A stretch of DNA of 64,000 nt, taken from NCBI RefSeq assembly GCF_017114865.1, contig NZ_JADEYH010000023.1, positions 1 to 64,000 on the forward strand, read 5' to 3'. The notes under the pieces are model-generated. The model did no database searches. It was given only the letters and a program-made list of their open reading frames with translations, and had not been told where the DNA came from. The DNA comes from Streptomyces verrucosisporus (GTDB lineage Bacteria; Actinomycetota; Actinomycetes; Streptomycetales; Streptomycetaceae). Each line of letters begins with the position of its first letter. Positions within the stretch are counted from its first letter, which is position 1. Shown here piece after piece: positions 45,123 through 54,074 of this stretch. The translations under genes were made by a program, and so were the position numbers.

Positions 45123-46091
45123 ATGCGCGCGCTCCTCGTGGTCAACCCGGCAGCCACCACCACCAGTGCCCGCACCCGCGACGTACTCATCCACGCCCTG
45201 GCGAGCGACCTCAAGCTGGAGGTCGCCACCACCGAGTACCGGGGGCACGCGCGCGACCTGGGGCGGCAGGCGGTCCAGCGCGGGGAGATCGAGCTGGTCA
45301 TCGTGCTCGGCGGCGACGGCACGGTCAACGAGGTCGTCAACGGGCTGCTGCACGCCGGCCCCGCCCCCGACGCCCTCCCCCGTCTCGCCGTCGTCCCGGG
45401 CGGTTCGACCAACGTCTTCGCCCGCGCCCTGGGGCTGCCCAACGACGTGGTGGAGGCCACGGGCGCGCTGCTGGACGCGCTGCACTCCGGCGGCGGGCGC
45501 ACGGTGGGCCTGGGCCTGGCGGCCGGTACGCCGGGGACGGAGGACTCGGAGGTGCCGCCCCGGTGGTTCACCTTCTGCGCGGGCCTCGGCTTCGACGCGG
45601 GTGTGGTGGGCCGGGTGGAGCAGAAGCGCGAGGGCGGCAGGCGCTCGACGCACGCCCTCTACGTGCGCCAGGTGGTGCGGCAGTTCCTGGGCGACCCCTA
45701 CCGCCGCCATGGGACGATCACCCTGCGGAGGCCCGGGGAGGAGCCGGTCGAGGAGCTGGCGCTGTCCATAGTCTGCAACACCGCGCCTTGGACCTATCTG
45801 GGCAACCGCCCGGTGTACGCGGCCCCCCGCGCGTCCTTCGACACCGCCCTCGACGTGCTCGGACTGACCCGGCTCACCCCATCCGCGGTGACCCGCTACG
45901 GCACCCAGCTGCTGACCTCCTCGCCCGAACGCGGCCCGCACGGCAAGCACGCGGTCTCGCTCCACGATCTGACCGACTTCACCTTGGAATCACAGGTGCC
46001 ACTGCCGTTTCAGATGGACGGTGACCACCTGGGACTGCGTACGAGCGTGACGTTCACAGGCGTACGCCGTGCACTGCGTGTGATTGTGTAA
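45123..46091 (+). CDS. Diacylglycerol kinase-family lipid kinase
   Basis: 322 residues. DAGK catalytic motif VIVLGGDGTVNEVVNGLL and the second motif VVPGGSTNVFARALG identify the DgkB/YegS/LCB5 family. Nucleotide-binding domain about 1-130, lipid-binding beta domain after it (FTFCAGLGFDAGVVGRVEQKR). ATG 45123. Probably phosphorylates diacylglycerol or a related lipid at the membrane; the substrate is not provable from sequence. Confidence 0.9.
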   Translation: MRALLVVNPAATTTSARTRDVLIHALASDLKLEVATTEYRGHARDLGRQAVQRGEIELVIVLGGDGTVNEVVNGLLHAGPAPDALPRLAVVPGGSTNVFARALGLPNDVVEATGALLDALHSGGGRTVGLGLAAGTPGTEDSEVPPRWFTFCAGLGFDAGVVGRVEQKREGGRRSTHALYVRQVVRQFLGDPYRRHGTITLRRPGEEPVEELALSIVCNTAPWTYLGNRPVYAAPRASFDTALDVLGLTRLTPSAVTRYGTQLLTSSPERGPHGKHAVSLHDLTDFTLESQVPLPFQMDGDHLGLRTSVTFTGVRRALRVIV

Positions 46092-46100
46092 GCGGATGTG

Positions 46101-46116
46101 GTGAAAGTCCTTTCAC
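46101..46116. promoter_or_regulatory. 16-bp dyad GTGAAAG-TC-CTTTCAC
   Basis: Perfect 7-bp arms, 9 bp after the lipid kinase stop and about 290 bp before wblE. Half-sites GTGA/TCAC resemble CRP half-sites but the spacing is 8 rather than 6. Confidence 0.4.
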
Positions 46117-46350
46117 TCGAACGTTTAGGCCAGGTTCCACCCCCTGGAAGTACGGCTGTGACCTAGTCGACACCAAGGAATCAAAAAAAACTTTCCGGAA
46201 GGGGTTGTATCCGCCGCCGAGGTTTGCGAGTCTCTTCATGGCGATCGGGACGGTCGACGCCGACCCCCTTGAGAGCCCCGAATCCACCTCCTCATCCCTC
46301 GGGACACTCCCGGCGAAGCCGGGCGATGCCCCTTCCCTTGTGGAGGGATT

Positions 46351-46366
46351 CGTGAAAGCGTTCACA
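46351..46366. promoter_or_regulatory. CRP-like site upstream of wblE
   Basis: CGTGA-N6-TCACA matches the CRP/FNR consensus TGTGA-N6-TCACA at 9 of 10 positions and lies 41 bp before the wblE ATG. The mycobacterial orthologue whiB1 is known to be controlled by cAMP receptor protein, so this is a plausible Crp operator. Confidence 0.55.
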
Positions 46367-46407
46367 TTCACAAGCAATTACCGCAACGCGTAGGAGATGG
46401 AGCAGCC

Positions 46408-46665
46408 ATGGACTGGCGTCACAACGCCGTTTGCCGCGAGGAAGACCCCGAGCTCTTCTTCCCGATCGGCAACACCGGTCCTGCGCTGCTGCAGATCGAG
46501 GAAGCCAAGGCCGTCTGCCGCCGCTGCCCCGTGATGGAGCAGTGCCTGCAGTGGGCCCTGGAGTCCGGCCAGGACTCCGGTGTCTGGGGTGGCCTCAGTG
46601 AGGACGAGCGCCGTGCTATGAAGCGCCGCGCCGCCCGCAACCGGGCGCGCAAGGCCACTGCCTGA
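46408..46665 (+). CDS. wblE: WhiB-family iron-sulfur protein WblE
   Basis: 85 residues. Four cluster-binding cysteines C9, C37, C40, C46 (CxxC within CRRCPVMEQC), then the GVWGGLSEDERR turn and a basic tail RRAARNRARK. Closest known types are WblE and mycobacterial WhiB1, NO-sensitive 4Fe-4S proteins that bind the principal sigma factor. ATG 46408 behind AGGAGATGGAG. Confidence 0.96.
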   Translation: MDWRHNAVCREEDPELFFPIGNTGPALLQIEEAKAVCRRCPVMEQCLQWALESGQDSGVWGGLSEDERRAMKRRAARNRARKATA

Positions 46666-46741
46666 CGCCCACCCCACCCCGCCACCTGCTGCCCCCGAGC
46701 CGCAGCGCGCAGTGCCCACAGTGCGCACCGCAACGACGACG

Positions 46742-46777
46742 CCGAGCCCCGGACCGTGCCCACGGTCCGGGGCTCGG
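46742..46777. terminator. Terminator between wblE and sensor kinase
   Basis: 17-bp stem (46742-46758 with 46761-46777), tight apex, between convergent genes. Confidence 0.82.
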
Positions 46778-46853
46778 TGCTGTGCGGGCGCCGGCGCAGG
46801 CCCCCCGTGCGGGCCGCGCACGGCACCGGGCCCCGGGGCCCGCCGGGCGGGTT

Positions 46854-48347
46854 TCAGCGCCTCTCCGGCTCCACGGGGATGTCCAGGACCACCCGGGTAC
46901 CGCCCCCGGGGGCCGGGAGCATGTCGAAGCCTCCCTCCAGCTCCCCCTCCACCAGCGTCCTCACGATCTGCAGCCCCAGGTTCCCGGCCGTGCGCACGTC
47001 GAAGTCCTCCGGCAGACCGCGCCCGTCGTCCTGCACGGTGACCAGCAGCCGCCCCTCACCGCGGCCGGAGCCCGGGCCGCGGACGGCCGCGACCTCGACC
47101 GTGCCCCGCTCCCCCGGCCTGAACCCGTGCTCCAGGGCGTTCTGCAGCACCTCCGTGAGCACCATGGACAGCGGGGTGGCCACCTCGGCCGCCAGTACGC
47201 CGAAGCGGCCCGTACGCCGCCCGGTGACCATGCCCGGGGAGATCTCGGCGACCATCGCCAGCACCCGGTCGGCTATCTCGTCGAACTCCACACGCTCGTC
47301 CAGGGTCTGGGAGAGCGTCTCGTGGACGATCGCGATCGAGCCGACGCGGCGGACGGCCTCCTCCAGCGCCTCCCGCGCGGTGCCGCCGGTGGCCGCGCCG
47401 ATCCGCCGGGCCTGGAGCCGCAGCAGGGCGGCGACGGTCTGGAGGTTGTTCTTCACCCGGTGGTGGATCTCCCGGATGGTGGCGTCCTTGGTGATCAGCT
47501 CCCGCTCCCTGCGCCGCAGTTCGGTGACGTCGCGCAGCAGGATGAGCGAACCGATGCGCACCCCCTTCGGTTTGAGCGGGATGGCCCGCAACTGGACGAC
47601 GCAGCCGTTGCCCTCGATCTCGGTCTCGCGCGGCGCCCAGCCGCTGGCGAGCTTGACCAGCGACTCGTCCACCGGGCCGCGGGAGGGCGCCAGTTCGGCG
47701 GTGGCCTGTCCCAGGTGCAGCCCGACCAGATCGGCGGCCAGCCCCAGCCGGTGGTAGGCGGAGAGCGCGTTGGGGCTGGCGTACTGGACGACGCCGTCGG
47801 CGCCGAGCCGGATCAGTCCGTCGCCGACCCGGGGGGAGGCGTCCATGTCGACCTGCTGGTCGGAGAAGGGGAACGATCCCGCGGCGATCATCTGCGCCAG
47901 GTCCGAGGCGCTCTGCAGATAGGTCAGCTCCAGCCGGCTGGGCGTGCGCACCGTCAGCAGGTTGGTGTTGCGGGCGATGACGCCCAGGACGCGGCCCTCG
48001 CGGCGCACGGGGATGGACTCCACTCGCACCGGCACCTCCTCGCGCCACTCGGGGTCGCCCTCGCGGACGATCCGGCCCTCGTCCAGGGCGGCGTCCAGCA
48101 GCGGCCGGCGCCCTCTGGGCACGAGATGGCCGACCATGTCGTCCTGGTAGGAGGTTGGCCCGGTGTTGGGGCGCATCTGCGCCACGGAGACGTAGCGCGT
48201 GCCGTCACGGGTCGGGACCCACAGCACCAGGTCGGCGAAGGAGAGGTCGGACAGCAGCTGCCACTCGGAGACCAGCAGGTGCAGCCACTCCAGGTCGGAG
48301 TCGCCGAGAGCGGTGTGCTGGTGTACGAGGTCGTTCATGGAGGGCAC
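46854..48347 (-). CDS. PdtaS-like cytosolic sensor kinase
   Basis: 497 residues. GAF-type N-domain (about 1-150), PAS (about 175-280, GLIRLGADGVVQYASPNAL), HisKA_2 with IREIHHRVKNNLQTVAALLRLQ (phosphoacceptor His) and HATPase (VLQNALEHGF, DDGRGLPEDF, GLQIVRTLV). No membrane segment. In mycobacteria PdtaS works with PdtaR, an RNA-binding ANTAR regulator; none is adjacent here. GTG 48347 is 6 bp after TAGGCT, fitting a leaderless transcript; ATG 48338 lacks a ribosome site. Confidence 0.92.
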   Translation of the reverse strand: MPSMNDLVHQHTALGDSDLEWLHLLVSEWQLLSDLSFADLVLWVPTRDGTRYVSVAQMRPNTGPTSYQDDMVGHLVPRGRRPLLDAALDEGRIVREGDPEWREEVPVRVESIPVRREGRVLGVIARNTNLLTVRTPSRLELTYLQSASDLAQMIAAGSFPFSDQQVDMDASPRVGDGLIRLGADGVVQYASPNALSAYHRLGLAADLVGLHLGQATAELAPSRGPVDESLVKLASGWAPRETEIEGNGCVVQLRAIPLKPKGVRIGSLILLRDVTELRRRERELITKDATIREIHHRVKNNLQTVAALLRLQARRIGAATGGTAREALEEAVRRVGSIAIVHETLSQTLDERVEFDEIADRVLAMVAEISPGMVTGRRTGRFGVLAAEVATPLSMVLTEVLQNALEHGFRPGERGTVEVAAVRGPGSGRGEGRLLVTVQDDGRGLPEDFDVRTAGNLGLQIVRTLVEGELEGGFDMLPAPGGGTRVVLDIPVEPERR

Positions 48348-48353
48348 GGTGTG

Positions 48354-48359
48354 AGCCTA
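48354..48359 (-). promoter_or_regulatory. -10 box of leaderless sensor kinase promoter
   Basis: TAGGCT, 6 bp before the GTG start at 48347; no Shine-Dalgarno. Confidence 0.6.
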
Positions 48360-48781
48360 ACCGGCGACCGATCCGGTCGTACGTCTGTGCATACGCGCCG
48401 TCGTGCGCAAGAATTGACGGCAGCCGCCCCGGCGAACCGGTGGTGTGTTCAAGGCGTGGACACGGGCCTTTGGTCCAGTCCACAATGGCGGCGGACTTCC
48501 GCCCTCCCCGCACAGGAGGGCGGAGCGAGACCGGGCGCTCTCTGCCCTGACTGCGCCGGGTCTCCGATCGCTCCGGGCTGCGGTGCCGGACGGGTTGAGG
48601 GTCCCGTCCCGGCGCCGCGGCCCGCGGGTGTCTCAAGGGTCCTTGGCCCCTTCGGGGCCTTCCGGGGCCGCTCAGGGCCTCCCCCCGGCGCTCTGCCCCC
48701 CACCCCCACCGCCTCCCGCCGTTTTCCCCCGTCTCCCCGCCGTCGCCCGCATCGGCCCGCGGCGTGCGTACGGAAGGCGAA

Positions 48782-48834
48782 CACGACGGTGGCCGGGCCC
48801 GCGGGTCAGGGGAGGCGCGGGCCCGGCCGTCGTG
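48782..48834. terminator. Terminator of the das operon
   Basis: 11-bp inner and 8-bp outer stems separated by a 3-nt bulge, 12-nt loop, 13 bp past the dasD stop. Confidence 0.75.
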
Positions 48835-48846
48835 GGGGGAGCCGGC

Positions 48847-50391
48847 TCAGCCGTCGGTCTCCCGGCCGGCGATGACCTCGGCGGCGGCCCGTCCGCAGAC
48901 GCGGGCGGCGCCGTGGGTCGCGATGTGGAGCGCCCCGCAGGGCGGTGCCTGGGGCAGGCCCATCTCCACCACCACCGTGTCCGGCCGGGCGGCGAGCAGC
49001 GCGTCCAGGGCGTTCGCCATCCAGGGGTGCCGGTGGACGTCGCGTACCACCGCGACGATCCTGCGGCCGGCCGCCTCCTCCAGCACCTGTGCGGCCGGTC
49101 CGCCCCGTCCCGCCCGTTCGGCCCGCTCGCGGCCCCAGGAACCGGTCGTGGTGCCCGGGAGCAGCTCCGCCAGCTCGGCGGCGAGTCCCCAGGGGGTCTC
49201 GTCGCCGACGGCGATGTTGGCCACGGGGGTGAAGGCTGCGACGTACGGCGGCCCGGTCAGGGGGGTGTGGTCCTGCCGGACGGTGACCTTCAGCGCACGG
49301 CGGGCGGCCTCCAGGCCGACCTCGGGCTCAAAGGGCGCCGCTGCCCCGGCGCGGGCGGACGCCTCGCCCGCCCAGCGGGCCAGGGCGCGGACCCGGTCCG
49401 CTGCGTCGGCGAGCCGCTCCTCGGGCAGTTCTCCCTCGGCCACGGCCCGTACCAGGGCGTCCCGCAGGCGCAGCACGGTCTCCTCGTCGGCCAGCCCACC
49501 GCCGACGCAGAGGGCGTCCGCGCCCGCGGCGACGGCCAGCACGCTGCCGCGCTCGATGCCGTAGGTCGCCGCGATGGCCCGCATCTCCATGCCGTCGGTG
49601 ACGATCAGGCCCTCGAAGCCGAGCCCGCCCTCGCCGATGGGCGCGCGCAGCAGGCCGGTCAGGGCGGCCGGGCTGAGCGTCGCCGGGAGCGCCGGGTCCA
49701 GGGCGGGCAGCAGGATGTGCGCGCTCATCACGCACTTGCTGCCCGCGGCGACCGCCGCCCGGAACGGGACCAGTTCGCGCTCCGTGAGCGTGGCCCGGTC
49801 CGCGTCGATGCGCGGCAGGGCGTGGTGGGAATCGACGGAGGTGTCGCCGTGCCCGGGGAAGTGCTTGGTGCAGGCGGCGACCCCGGCGGACTGCAGCCCC
49901 TCGACCCAGGCGGCGGTGTGCCGGGCCACCAGATCCGGTGTGGAGCCGAAGGAACGGACTCCGATGACCGGGTTGTCGGGGTTGGAGTTGACGTCGGCCG
50001 AGGGCGCCCAGTTGAGGTTGACACCGCACTCGGCGAGTCTGCGTCCCAGTTCGCGGGCGACGGCGCGGGTCAGCACGGTGTCGTCGACCGTGCCCAGGGC
50101 GTGGTTGCCGGGAAAGGAGGAGCCCGTGCGCGCCTCCAGCCGGGTGACGTCGCCGCCCTCCTCGTCGATGGCCACCAGTACGTCGGGGCGGACACCGCGC
50201 AGCTGGGCGGTGAGCGCGGCCAGCTGCGCGGGGGATGTGATGTTGCGGCCGAACAGGCCCACCGCCGCGAGTCCCTCGTCCAGGCGGCGCAGCAGCCAGT
50301 CGGGTGCGGTGGTGCCGGTGAAGCCCGGCTGGAGTACGGCCAGTGCGTCGCGGACCAGGGTGCTGCCGGTGGTGCCGGTGAGAGTCGTCAT
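48847..50391 (-). CDS. dasD: GH3 beta-N-acetylglucosaminidase
   Basis: 514 residues, NagZ/GH3 family. VAIDEEGGDVTRL, the KHFPGHGDTSVDSHHALP signature with catalytic His/Asp loop, and nucleophile Asp in IVTDGMEMRAI. No signal peptide, so it acts inside the cell, releasing GlcNAc from imported N,N'-diacetylchitobiose. It starts 10 bp after dasC and ends the das operon. Confidence 0.92.
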   Translation of the reverse strand: MTTLTGTTGSTLVRDALAVLQPGFTGTTAPDWLLRRLDEGLAAVGLFGRNITSPAQLAALTAQLRGVRPDVLVAIDEEGGDVTRLEARTGSSFPGNHALGTVDDTVLTRAVARELGRRLAECGVNLNWAPSADVNSNPDNPVIGVRSFGSTPDLVARHTAAWVEGLQSAGVAACTKHFPGHGDTSVDSHHALPRIDADRATLTERELVPFRAAVAAGSKCVMSAHILLPALDPALPATLSPAALTGLLRAPIGEGGLGFEGLIVTDGMEMRAIAATYGIERGSVLAVAAGADALCVGGGLADEETVLRLRDALVRAVAEGELPEERLADAADRVRALARWAGEASARAGAAAPFEPEVGLEAARRALKVTVRQDHTPLTGPPYVAAFTPVANIAVGDETPWGLAAELAELLPGTTTGSWGRERAERAGRGGPAAQVLEEAAGRRIVAVVRDVHRHPWMANALDALLAARPDTVVVEMGLPQAPPCGALHIATHGAARVCGRAAAEVIAGRETDG

Positions 50392-50401
50392 GGGAGTGAC
50401 G

Positions 50402-51310
50402 TCATCCCTTCACTGCGCCGGAGGTGAGGCCCGCCGCCATCTTCTTCTGGACGATCATGAAGAAGGTCACGACGGGGATGGAGATGAGGACGGAGGCGGC
50501 CATGAGGGCGCCGTAGTCCGTGCCGCGGTCGGTGGTGAAGTTCATCAGCCACACGTTGAGCGTGTACTTGTCGTTGTCCTGCAGGAGGATGTACGCGAAC
50601 AGGTACTCGTTCCAGGCGGTGATGAGGGCGAAGATGGACGCCGCGGCCAGTCCCGGGGCGACCAGCGGGAAGATGACCCGCCAGAACGCGCCCATCCGGG
50701 TGCAGCCGTCCACCATCGCGGACTCCTCCAGCTCCTTGGGCACGTTGATCACGAAGCCGCGGATCATCCAGGTCGTGAAGGGCAGGACGGACACCAGGTA
50801 GACGGTGATCACGCCCCAGTACTCGTTGAGCGCGCCTATGTTGTTGAGCTGGATGTAGATGGGGATGAGCATCGCCGTCGGCGGCAGCAGCTGCACCAGG
50901 ATGAGGATCGTCATGAACGGCTTGCGGCCGTAGAAGTCGAAACGCCCGATGGCGAAGGCGGCGATGGTCCCGATCAGCATGGCGCCGGCGACCGAGGTGA
51001 CGCAGATGATCAGGCTGCTCTGGATCGCGGTCCAGAAGTTCGGCGCCTCGGTGGCCCGGACGAAGTTGTCGACGGTGAACGAGCTGGGCCACAGCGTCTG
51101 GTCGTAGCTGCGGATCTCGTGATTCGGCCGAAAGGCGCTGACCAGAAGCCAGTAGACCGGGAAGGCCATCACCGCGAAGATCACCAGCCCCAGCACGTTG
51201 TAGACCAGGCGGTGCTTCTTGCGGTCGGGGCGCAGCTCGTAGACGCCCGTGCTGCCGGTGGTGGCCTCTGGTGCCCTGGCGGGCGTGGTGGAGGTTACGG
51301 AGGTGCTCAC
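50402..51310 (-). CDS. dasC: Chitobiose ABC transporter permease DasC
   Basis: 302 residues, MalG-type sugar permease: six TM segments, EAA loop PKELEESAMVDGCTRMGAFW. GTG start overlaps dasB by 4 bp. No ATPase gene here; by analogy the shared ATPase MsiK serves the transporter. Confidence 0.93.
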   Translation of the reverse strand: MSTSVTSTTPARAPEATTGSTGVYELRPDRKKHRLVYNVLGLVIFAVMAFPVYWLLVSAFRPNHEIRSYDQTLWPSSFTVDNFVRATEAPNFWTAIQSSLIICVTSVAGAMLIGTIAAFAIGRFDFYGRKPFMTILILVQLLPPTAMLIPIYIQLNNIGALNEYWGVITVYLVSVLPFTTWMIRGFVINVPKELEESAMVDGCTRMGAFWRVIFPLVAPGLAAASIFALITAWNEYLFAYILLQDNDKYTLNVWLMNFTTDRGTDYGALMAASVLISIPVVTFFMIVQKKMAAGLTSGAVKG

Positions 51311-52302
51311 TCGACCTCTCCTGTCTTCATGAGCTGGCGCAGGTAGTACACGGCGACACCGGAGAGCAGCAGCACGGTGATGAGGGCGATGGCGGTGCCC
51401 TGGCTGAACGAGGCGCTGTCGAACGCCTTGCTGAACGAGTACAGGCCCAGCAGCTCGTACTCGGGTTCCGGCTTGTTGCCGCGCATCAGGAAGATCTGGC
51501 CGAAGACGTTGAAGTCCCAGATCACCGAGAGGGTGGCCACCATCTGGAAGACCGGCTTGATAACCGGGAAGGTGACGTTGCGGAAGACCCCGATGACTCC
51601 GGCGCCGTCGAGCTGCGCGGCCTCCTCCAGCTCCTTGGGCACCTGGGTGAGCGCGGCGTAGAGGGTGACCACCACGAACGGGATCGCTCCCCAGACCACC
51701 ACCGCGCCGATGACGGTGAACCCCTGCCAGGGGTTGAGGAACCAGTTGTGGCCCTGGAAGTCCAGACCGGGGATCTTGCTCAGCGTGCTGTTGATCACGC
51801 CGTAGTCGGAGTCGGAGAGCCACCGGAAGATCGAGGTCGCCACCAGCAGTGGCATCGACCAGGCGGCCACCAGGGCGCCGGTGAGCAGCAGTCGCACCCA
51901 GGTGGACAGCCGCTGCATCAGCAGAGCGGTCAGCAGCCCCAGCCCCATGGTCGCCACCACACAGACGACCATGAAGAGGACGGTGCGGAAGGTGACCCAC
52001 CAGAACTCCGGGTCGCCCAGGATGTTGGTGAACTGCTCGAACCCCACCCACGGCGGAGTGGTGCCGCCCCACAGGTGCGCGCGGCGCATGTCCTGGAAGG
52101 ACATGATCACGGTCTCGACCAGCGGGTAGCCGAAGACCGCGCCGATGGCCACGATCGCCGGGGCGATCAGCAGATACGGCAGCTTGGGGCGGGGTTTCCG
52201 GCTGGGACGCACTCCGCCCCCCGGCGGCCCGGGGGCGGCCTTCCTCGGCTTCTGCGGTGGGGCCGCCGGCGGGTCGGCGGCTTTGGTGTCGGCGGCGGTC
52301 AC
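51307..52302 (-). CDS. dasB: Chitobiose ABC transporter permease DasB
   Basis: 331 residues, MalF-type permease. Pro/Lys-rich N-terminus (about 1-40), six TM segments, EAA loop PKELEEAAQLDGAGVIGVF. GTG start at 52302, 115 bp after dasA; that gap may allow transcript attenuation, though I saw no strong hairpin in it. Confidence 0.93.
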   Translation of the reverse strand: MTAADTKAADPPAAPPQKPRKAAPGPPGGGVRPSRKPRPKLPYLLIAPAIVAIGAVFGYPLVETVIMSFQDMRRAHLWGGTTPPWVGFEQFTNILGDPEFWWVTFRTVLFMVVCVVATMGLGLLTALLMQRLSTWVRLLLTGALVAAWSMPLLVATSIFRWLSDSDYGVINSTLSKIPGLDFQGHNWFLNPWQGFTVIGAVVVWGAIPFVVVTLYAALTQVPKELEEAAQLDGAGVIGVFRNVTFPVIKPVFQMVATLSVIWDFNVFGQIFLMRGNKPEPEYELLGLYSFSKAFDSASFSQGTAIALITVLLLSGVAVYYLRQLMKTGEVE

Positions 52303-52417
52303 GGTGCTGGCCTTCCGTTCGTTCTCTTCACCGAAGGGGCGCGGCAGGCGGGAGCCGTGAATCGCGGCTCCCGCCTGCCGCAGAGACGGCCGGGGGGTGC
52401 GGGCCCCCGGCCGCGGC

Positions 52418-53716
52418 TCAGACCTCGTTGTTGATCAGCTTGTCGATCTCCTCGTCGGCCTTCTCGGTGGCGTCGGCCACAGAGGTGCCCTTGAGGATGT
52501 CCAGCAGCATGTTCTCCAGGATGTTCTGGCTCTCGATCGCGGTCCAGCCGGGGGCGATCGGGGTGAACCAGGCGTCCGGTACCGCGTTGGCGATCGGAGC
52601 GGTCTCCGGCTTCTCCTTCAGCGGCTCAAGCTGCTTGGTGTTGTTCGGCAGGATGTTCTTGGAGGCCAGGACCTCCATCGACTTCTCGCTGGTAAACAGC
52701 GAGATCCACTCCTCGGCGAGGTCCTTCGCCTCCGACTTCTGGATCACCGCGAGGTCGGAGCCGCCGATGAAGGACGGCAGGGCCTTGCCGTTCGGGCCGG
52801 GCATGCCGGCGGTGGCGATCTTGCCCTCCAGCTCGGGGTTGCCGTTCTCGCCCCCGAAGACGGAGCCGGCCTCCCAGCCGTTGCCGTAGATCAGGGCGGC
52901 CTTCTTGTTCGCCATGACGTTGGCGTGGTCCTGCTCGTCCTTGGTCCGGTCACCGTTGTTGTACTCGTTGACCAGGTTGACGAAGTGCTCGATGCCCTTG
53001 CGCGCCTCGGGGGTGCTCAGCGTGGCCTTCCACTCGCCCTTGCCCTCGTCGTACTCGGCGATCTGGCCACCGTACGCGGCGACGTAGGACATGGCCGCGT
53101 ACCAGTAGCGGCCGGGCAGGTAGAGCGGGGAGAACGCCTTGTCGTCGCCGTACTCCTCCGCGACCTTCTCCAGCGCCTTCTTCAGCTCGTCCTCGGTCCG
53201 CGGCAGCTCCTTGGTGCCCGCGCCCTTGTCGAACATCTCCTGGTTGAAGATCGCGACGCGCGCTCCGGCGTAGTAGGGGACGCAGTAGAGCTTGCCCTCG
53301 AAGGAGCAGGTGTCCTTCAGTCCCTGGATCCAGGTGTCGGAGTTGTCGTACTTCTCCGGGTCGATCTCGGCGAGGGCCCCGTTGAGGATGTAGGTCATGG
53401 TCTCGGTGTTGCCGAGCTCGACCACGTCGGGGAACTTGTCGCCGCCCAGCGCGGTGTCGAGCTTCTTGGCCTTGTCGCCCCACTGCTGGTACTGGACCTT
53501 GACCTTGACCTTCGGGTACTTCTTCTTGAACTGGGCGTTGACGTCCTTCACCAGCTCGGGCCAGGTGCTCTGGGCGTCGTTCATCAGCCAGACGGTGAGC
53601 GTCTCGTCGCGCTCCTGGGGTGCCTTGGAGGAGTTGTCCCCACCCTCCCCGCCACAGGCGACGAGGCCGGTCATCATCGCCGCGGCACCGATCGCCGCTA
53701 CGAGCTTGTGCTTCAC
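52418..53716 (-). CDS. dasA: Chitobiose-binding lipoprotein DasA
   Basis: 432 residues, family 1 solute-binding protein. Lipobox GLVAC gives Cys21. LTVWLMNDAQSTWPELVKDV and FPDVVELGNTETMTY are typical of DasA. Captures N,N'-diacetylchitobiose from chitin breakdown; in S. coelicolor its loss affects development. GTG start at 53716 behind AAGGAGAAG. Preceded by DasR boxes. Confidence 0.93.
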   Translation of the reverse strand: MKHKLVAAIGAAAMMTGLVACGGEGGDNSSKAPQERDETLTVWLMNDAQSTWPELVKDVNAQFKKKYPKVKVKVQYQQWGDKAKKLDTALGGDKFPDVVELGNTETMTYILNGALAEIDPEKYDNSDTWIQGLKDTCSFEGKLYCVPYYAGARVAIFNQEMFDKGAGTKELPRTEDELKKALEKVAEEYGDDKAFSPLYLPGRYWYAAMSYVAAYGGQIAEYDEGKGEWKATLSTPEARKGIEHFVNLVNEYNNGDRTKDEQDHANVMANKKAALIYGNGWEAGSVFGGENGNPELEGKIATAGMPGPNGKALPSFIGGSDLAVIQKSEAKDLAEEWISLFTSEKSMEVLASKNILPNNTKQLEPLKEKPETAPIANAVPDAWFTPIAPGWTAIESQNILENMLLDILKGTSVADATEKADEEIDKLINNEV

Positions 53717-53867
53717 GTGCTTCTCCTTCGGGATGCCAGAAGTCCCCCCGCCCGCCGTCCGAGATCTCCGCTCCCGCCGGATGGCCGCGTCTGCCGTACC
53801 GTGCGTGGCGGGCGCCGGGGTGCGTCGACATGCGACGAGTACGGCCCGTGGGGCTGGGCTGGCCTGT

Positions 53868-53883
53868 AGTGGTTTAGACCAGT
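53868..53883. promoter_or_regulatory. DasR responsive element (dre)
   Basis: AGTGGTTTAGACCAGT differs from the 16-bp dre consensus A(C/G)TGGTCTAGACCA(C/G)T by one central base. DasR releases it on binding glucosamine-6-phosphate. Confidence 0.9.
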
Positions 53884-53892
53884 GCCCGCAGC

Positions 53893-53906
53893 TTGGCCTA
53901 GACCTA
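53893..53906. promoter_or_regulatory. Second, weaker dre-like site
   Basis: TTGGCCTAGACCTA keeps the TGG-CTAGACC core with two mismatches. Centres of the two sites are about 24 bp apart. Confidence 0.6.
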
Positions 53907-54074
53907 TATCGCTGTCAACGGTGTATAAAGCTCGCGGTCGCATCCGTTACCGGACCGACATCTGAGCCGGGACGCCCCCGGGGACGGCGGCCGTGCCACG
54001 ATGTGATCCGCTACGTACGGAGGAAGCCGGTGACGGCACTGGAGAAGTCACGACACGAGTCGGGAAGGCGCGCG

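Larger units (their letters stand above)
46092..46407. other. Regulatory region of wblE
   Basis: 316 bp with no convincing gene; a 62-codon TTG frame from 46205 is not protein-like. It holds dyads at 46101-46116 and 46351-46366 (separate entries) and an A8 tract at 46183-46190. Confidence 0.55.
48348..48846. other. 499-bp region between sensor kinase and das operon
   Basis: No gene. Holds the kinase promoter (48354-48359), a 10-bp hairpin at 48498-48524 and the das terminator at 48782-48834. Sequence 48640-48680 is made of short CCTTCGGGG-like repeats. Confidence 0.55.
53717..54074. other. dasA-dasR divergent regulatory region
   Basis: 358 bp without a gene. Contains two DasR-type boxes; an AT-rich stretch at 53900-53935 (CTATATCGCTGTCAAC, TGTATAAAG) is the likely promoter core for one or both genes. 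Confidence 0.6.

Noticed and set aside
46177..46206. SigR-type promoter GGAAT...GTT upstream of wblE
   Set aside because: Spacer is 22 bp, while SigR promoters need about 18-19 bp.
46205..46393. 62-codon TTG-started frame upstream of wblE as a leader peptide
   Set aside because: No ribosome site, composition not protein-like, and it covers the CRP-like dyad.
48847..53716. das genes as an agl3-type sugar operon
   Set aside because: The regulator reads as DasR, the solute-binding protein as DasA, an intracellular GH3 N-acetylglucosaminidase follows, and a dre is present; all point to the das locus.
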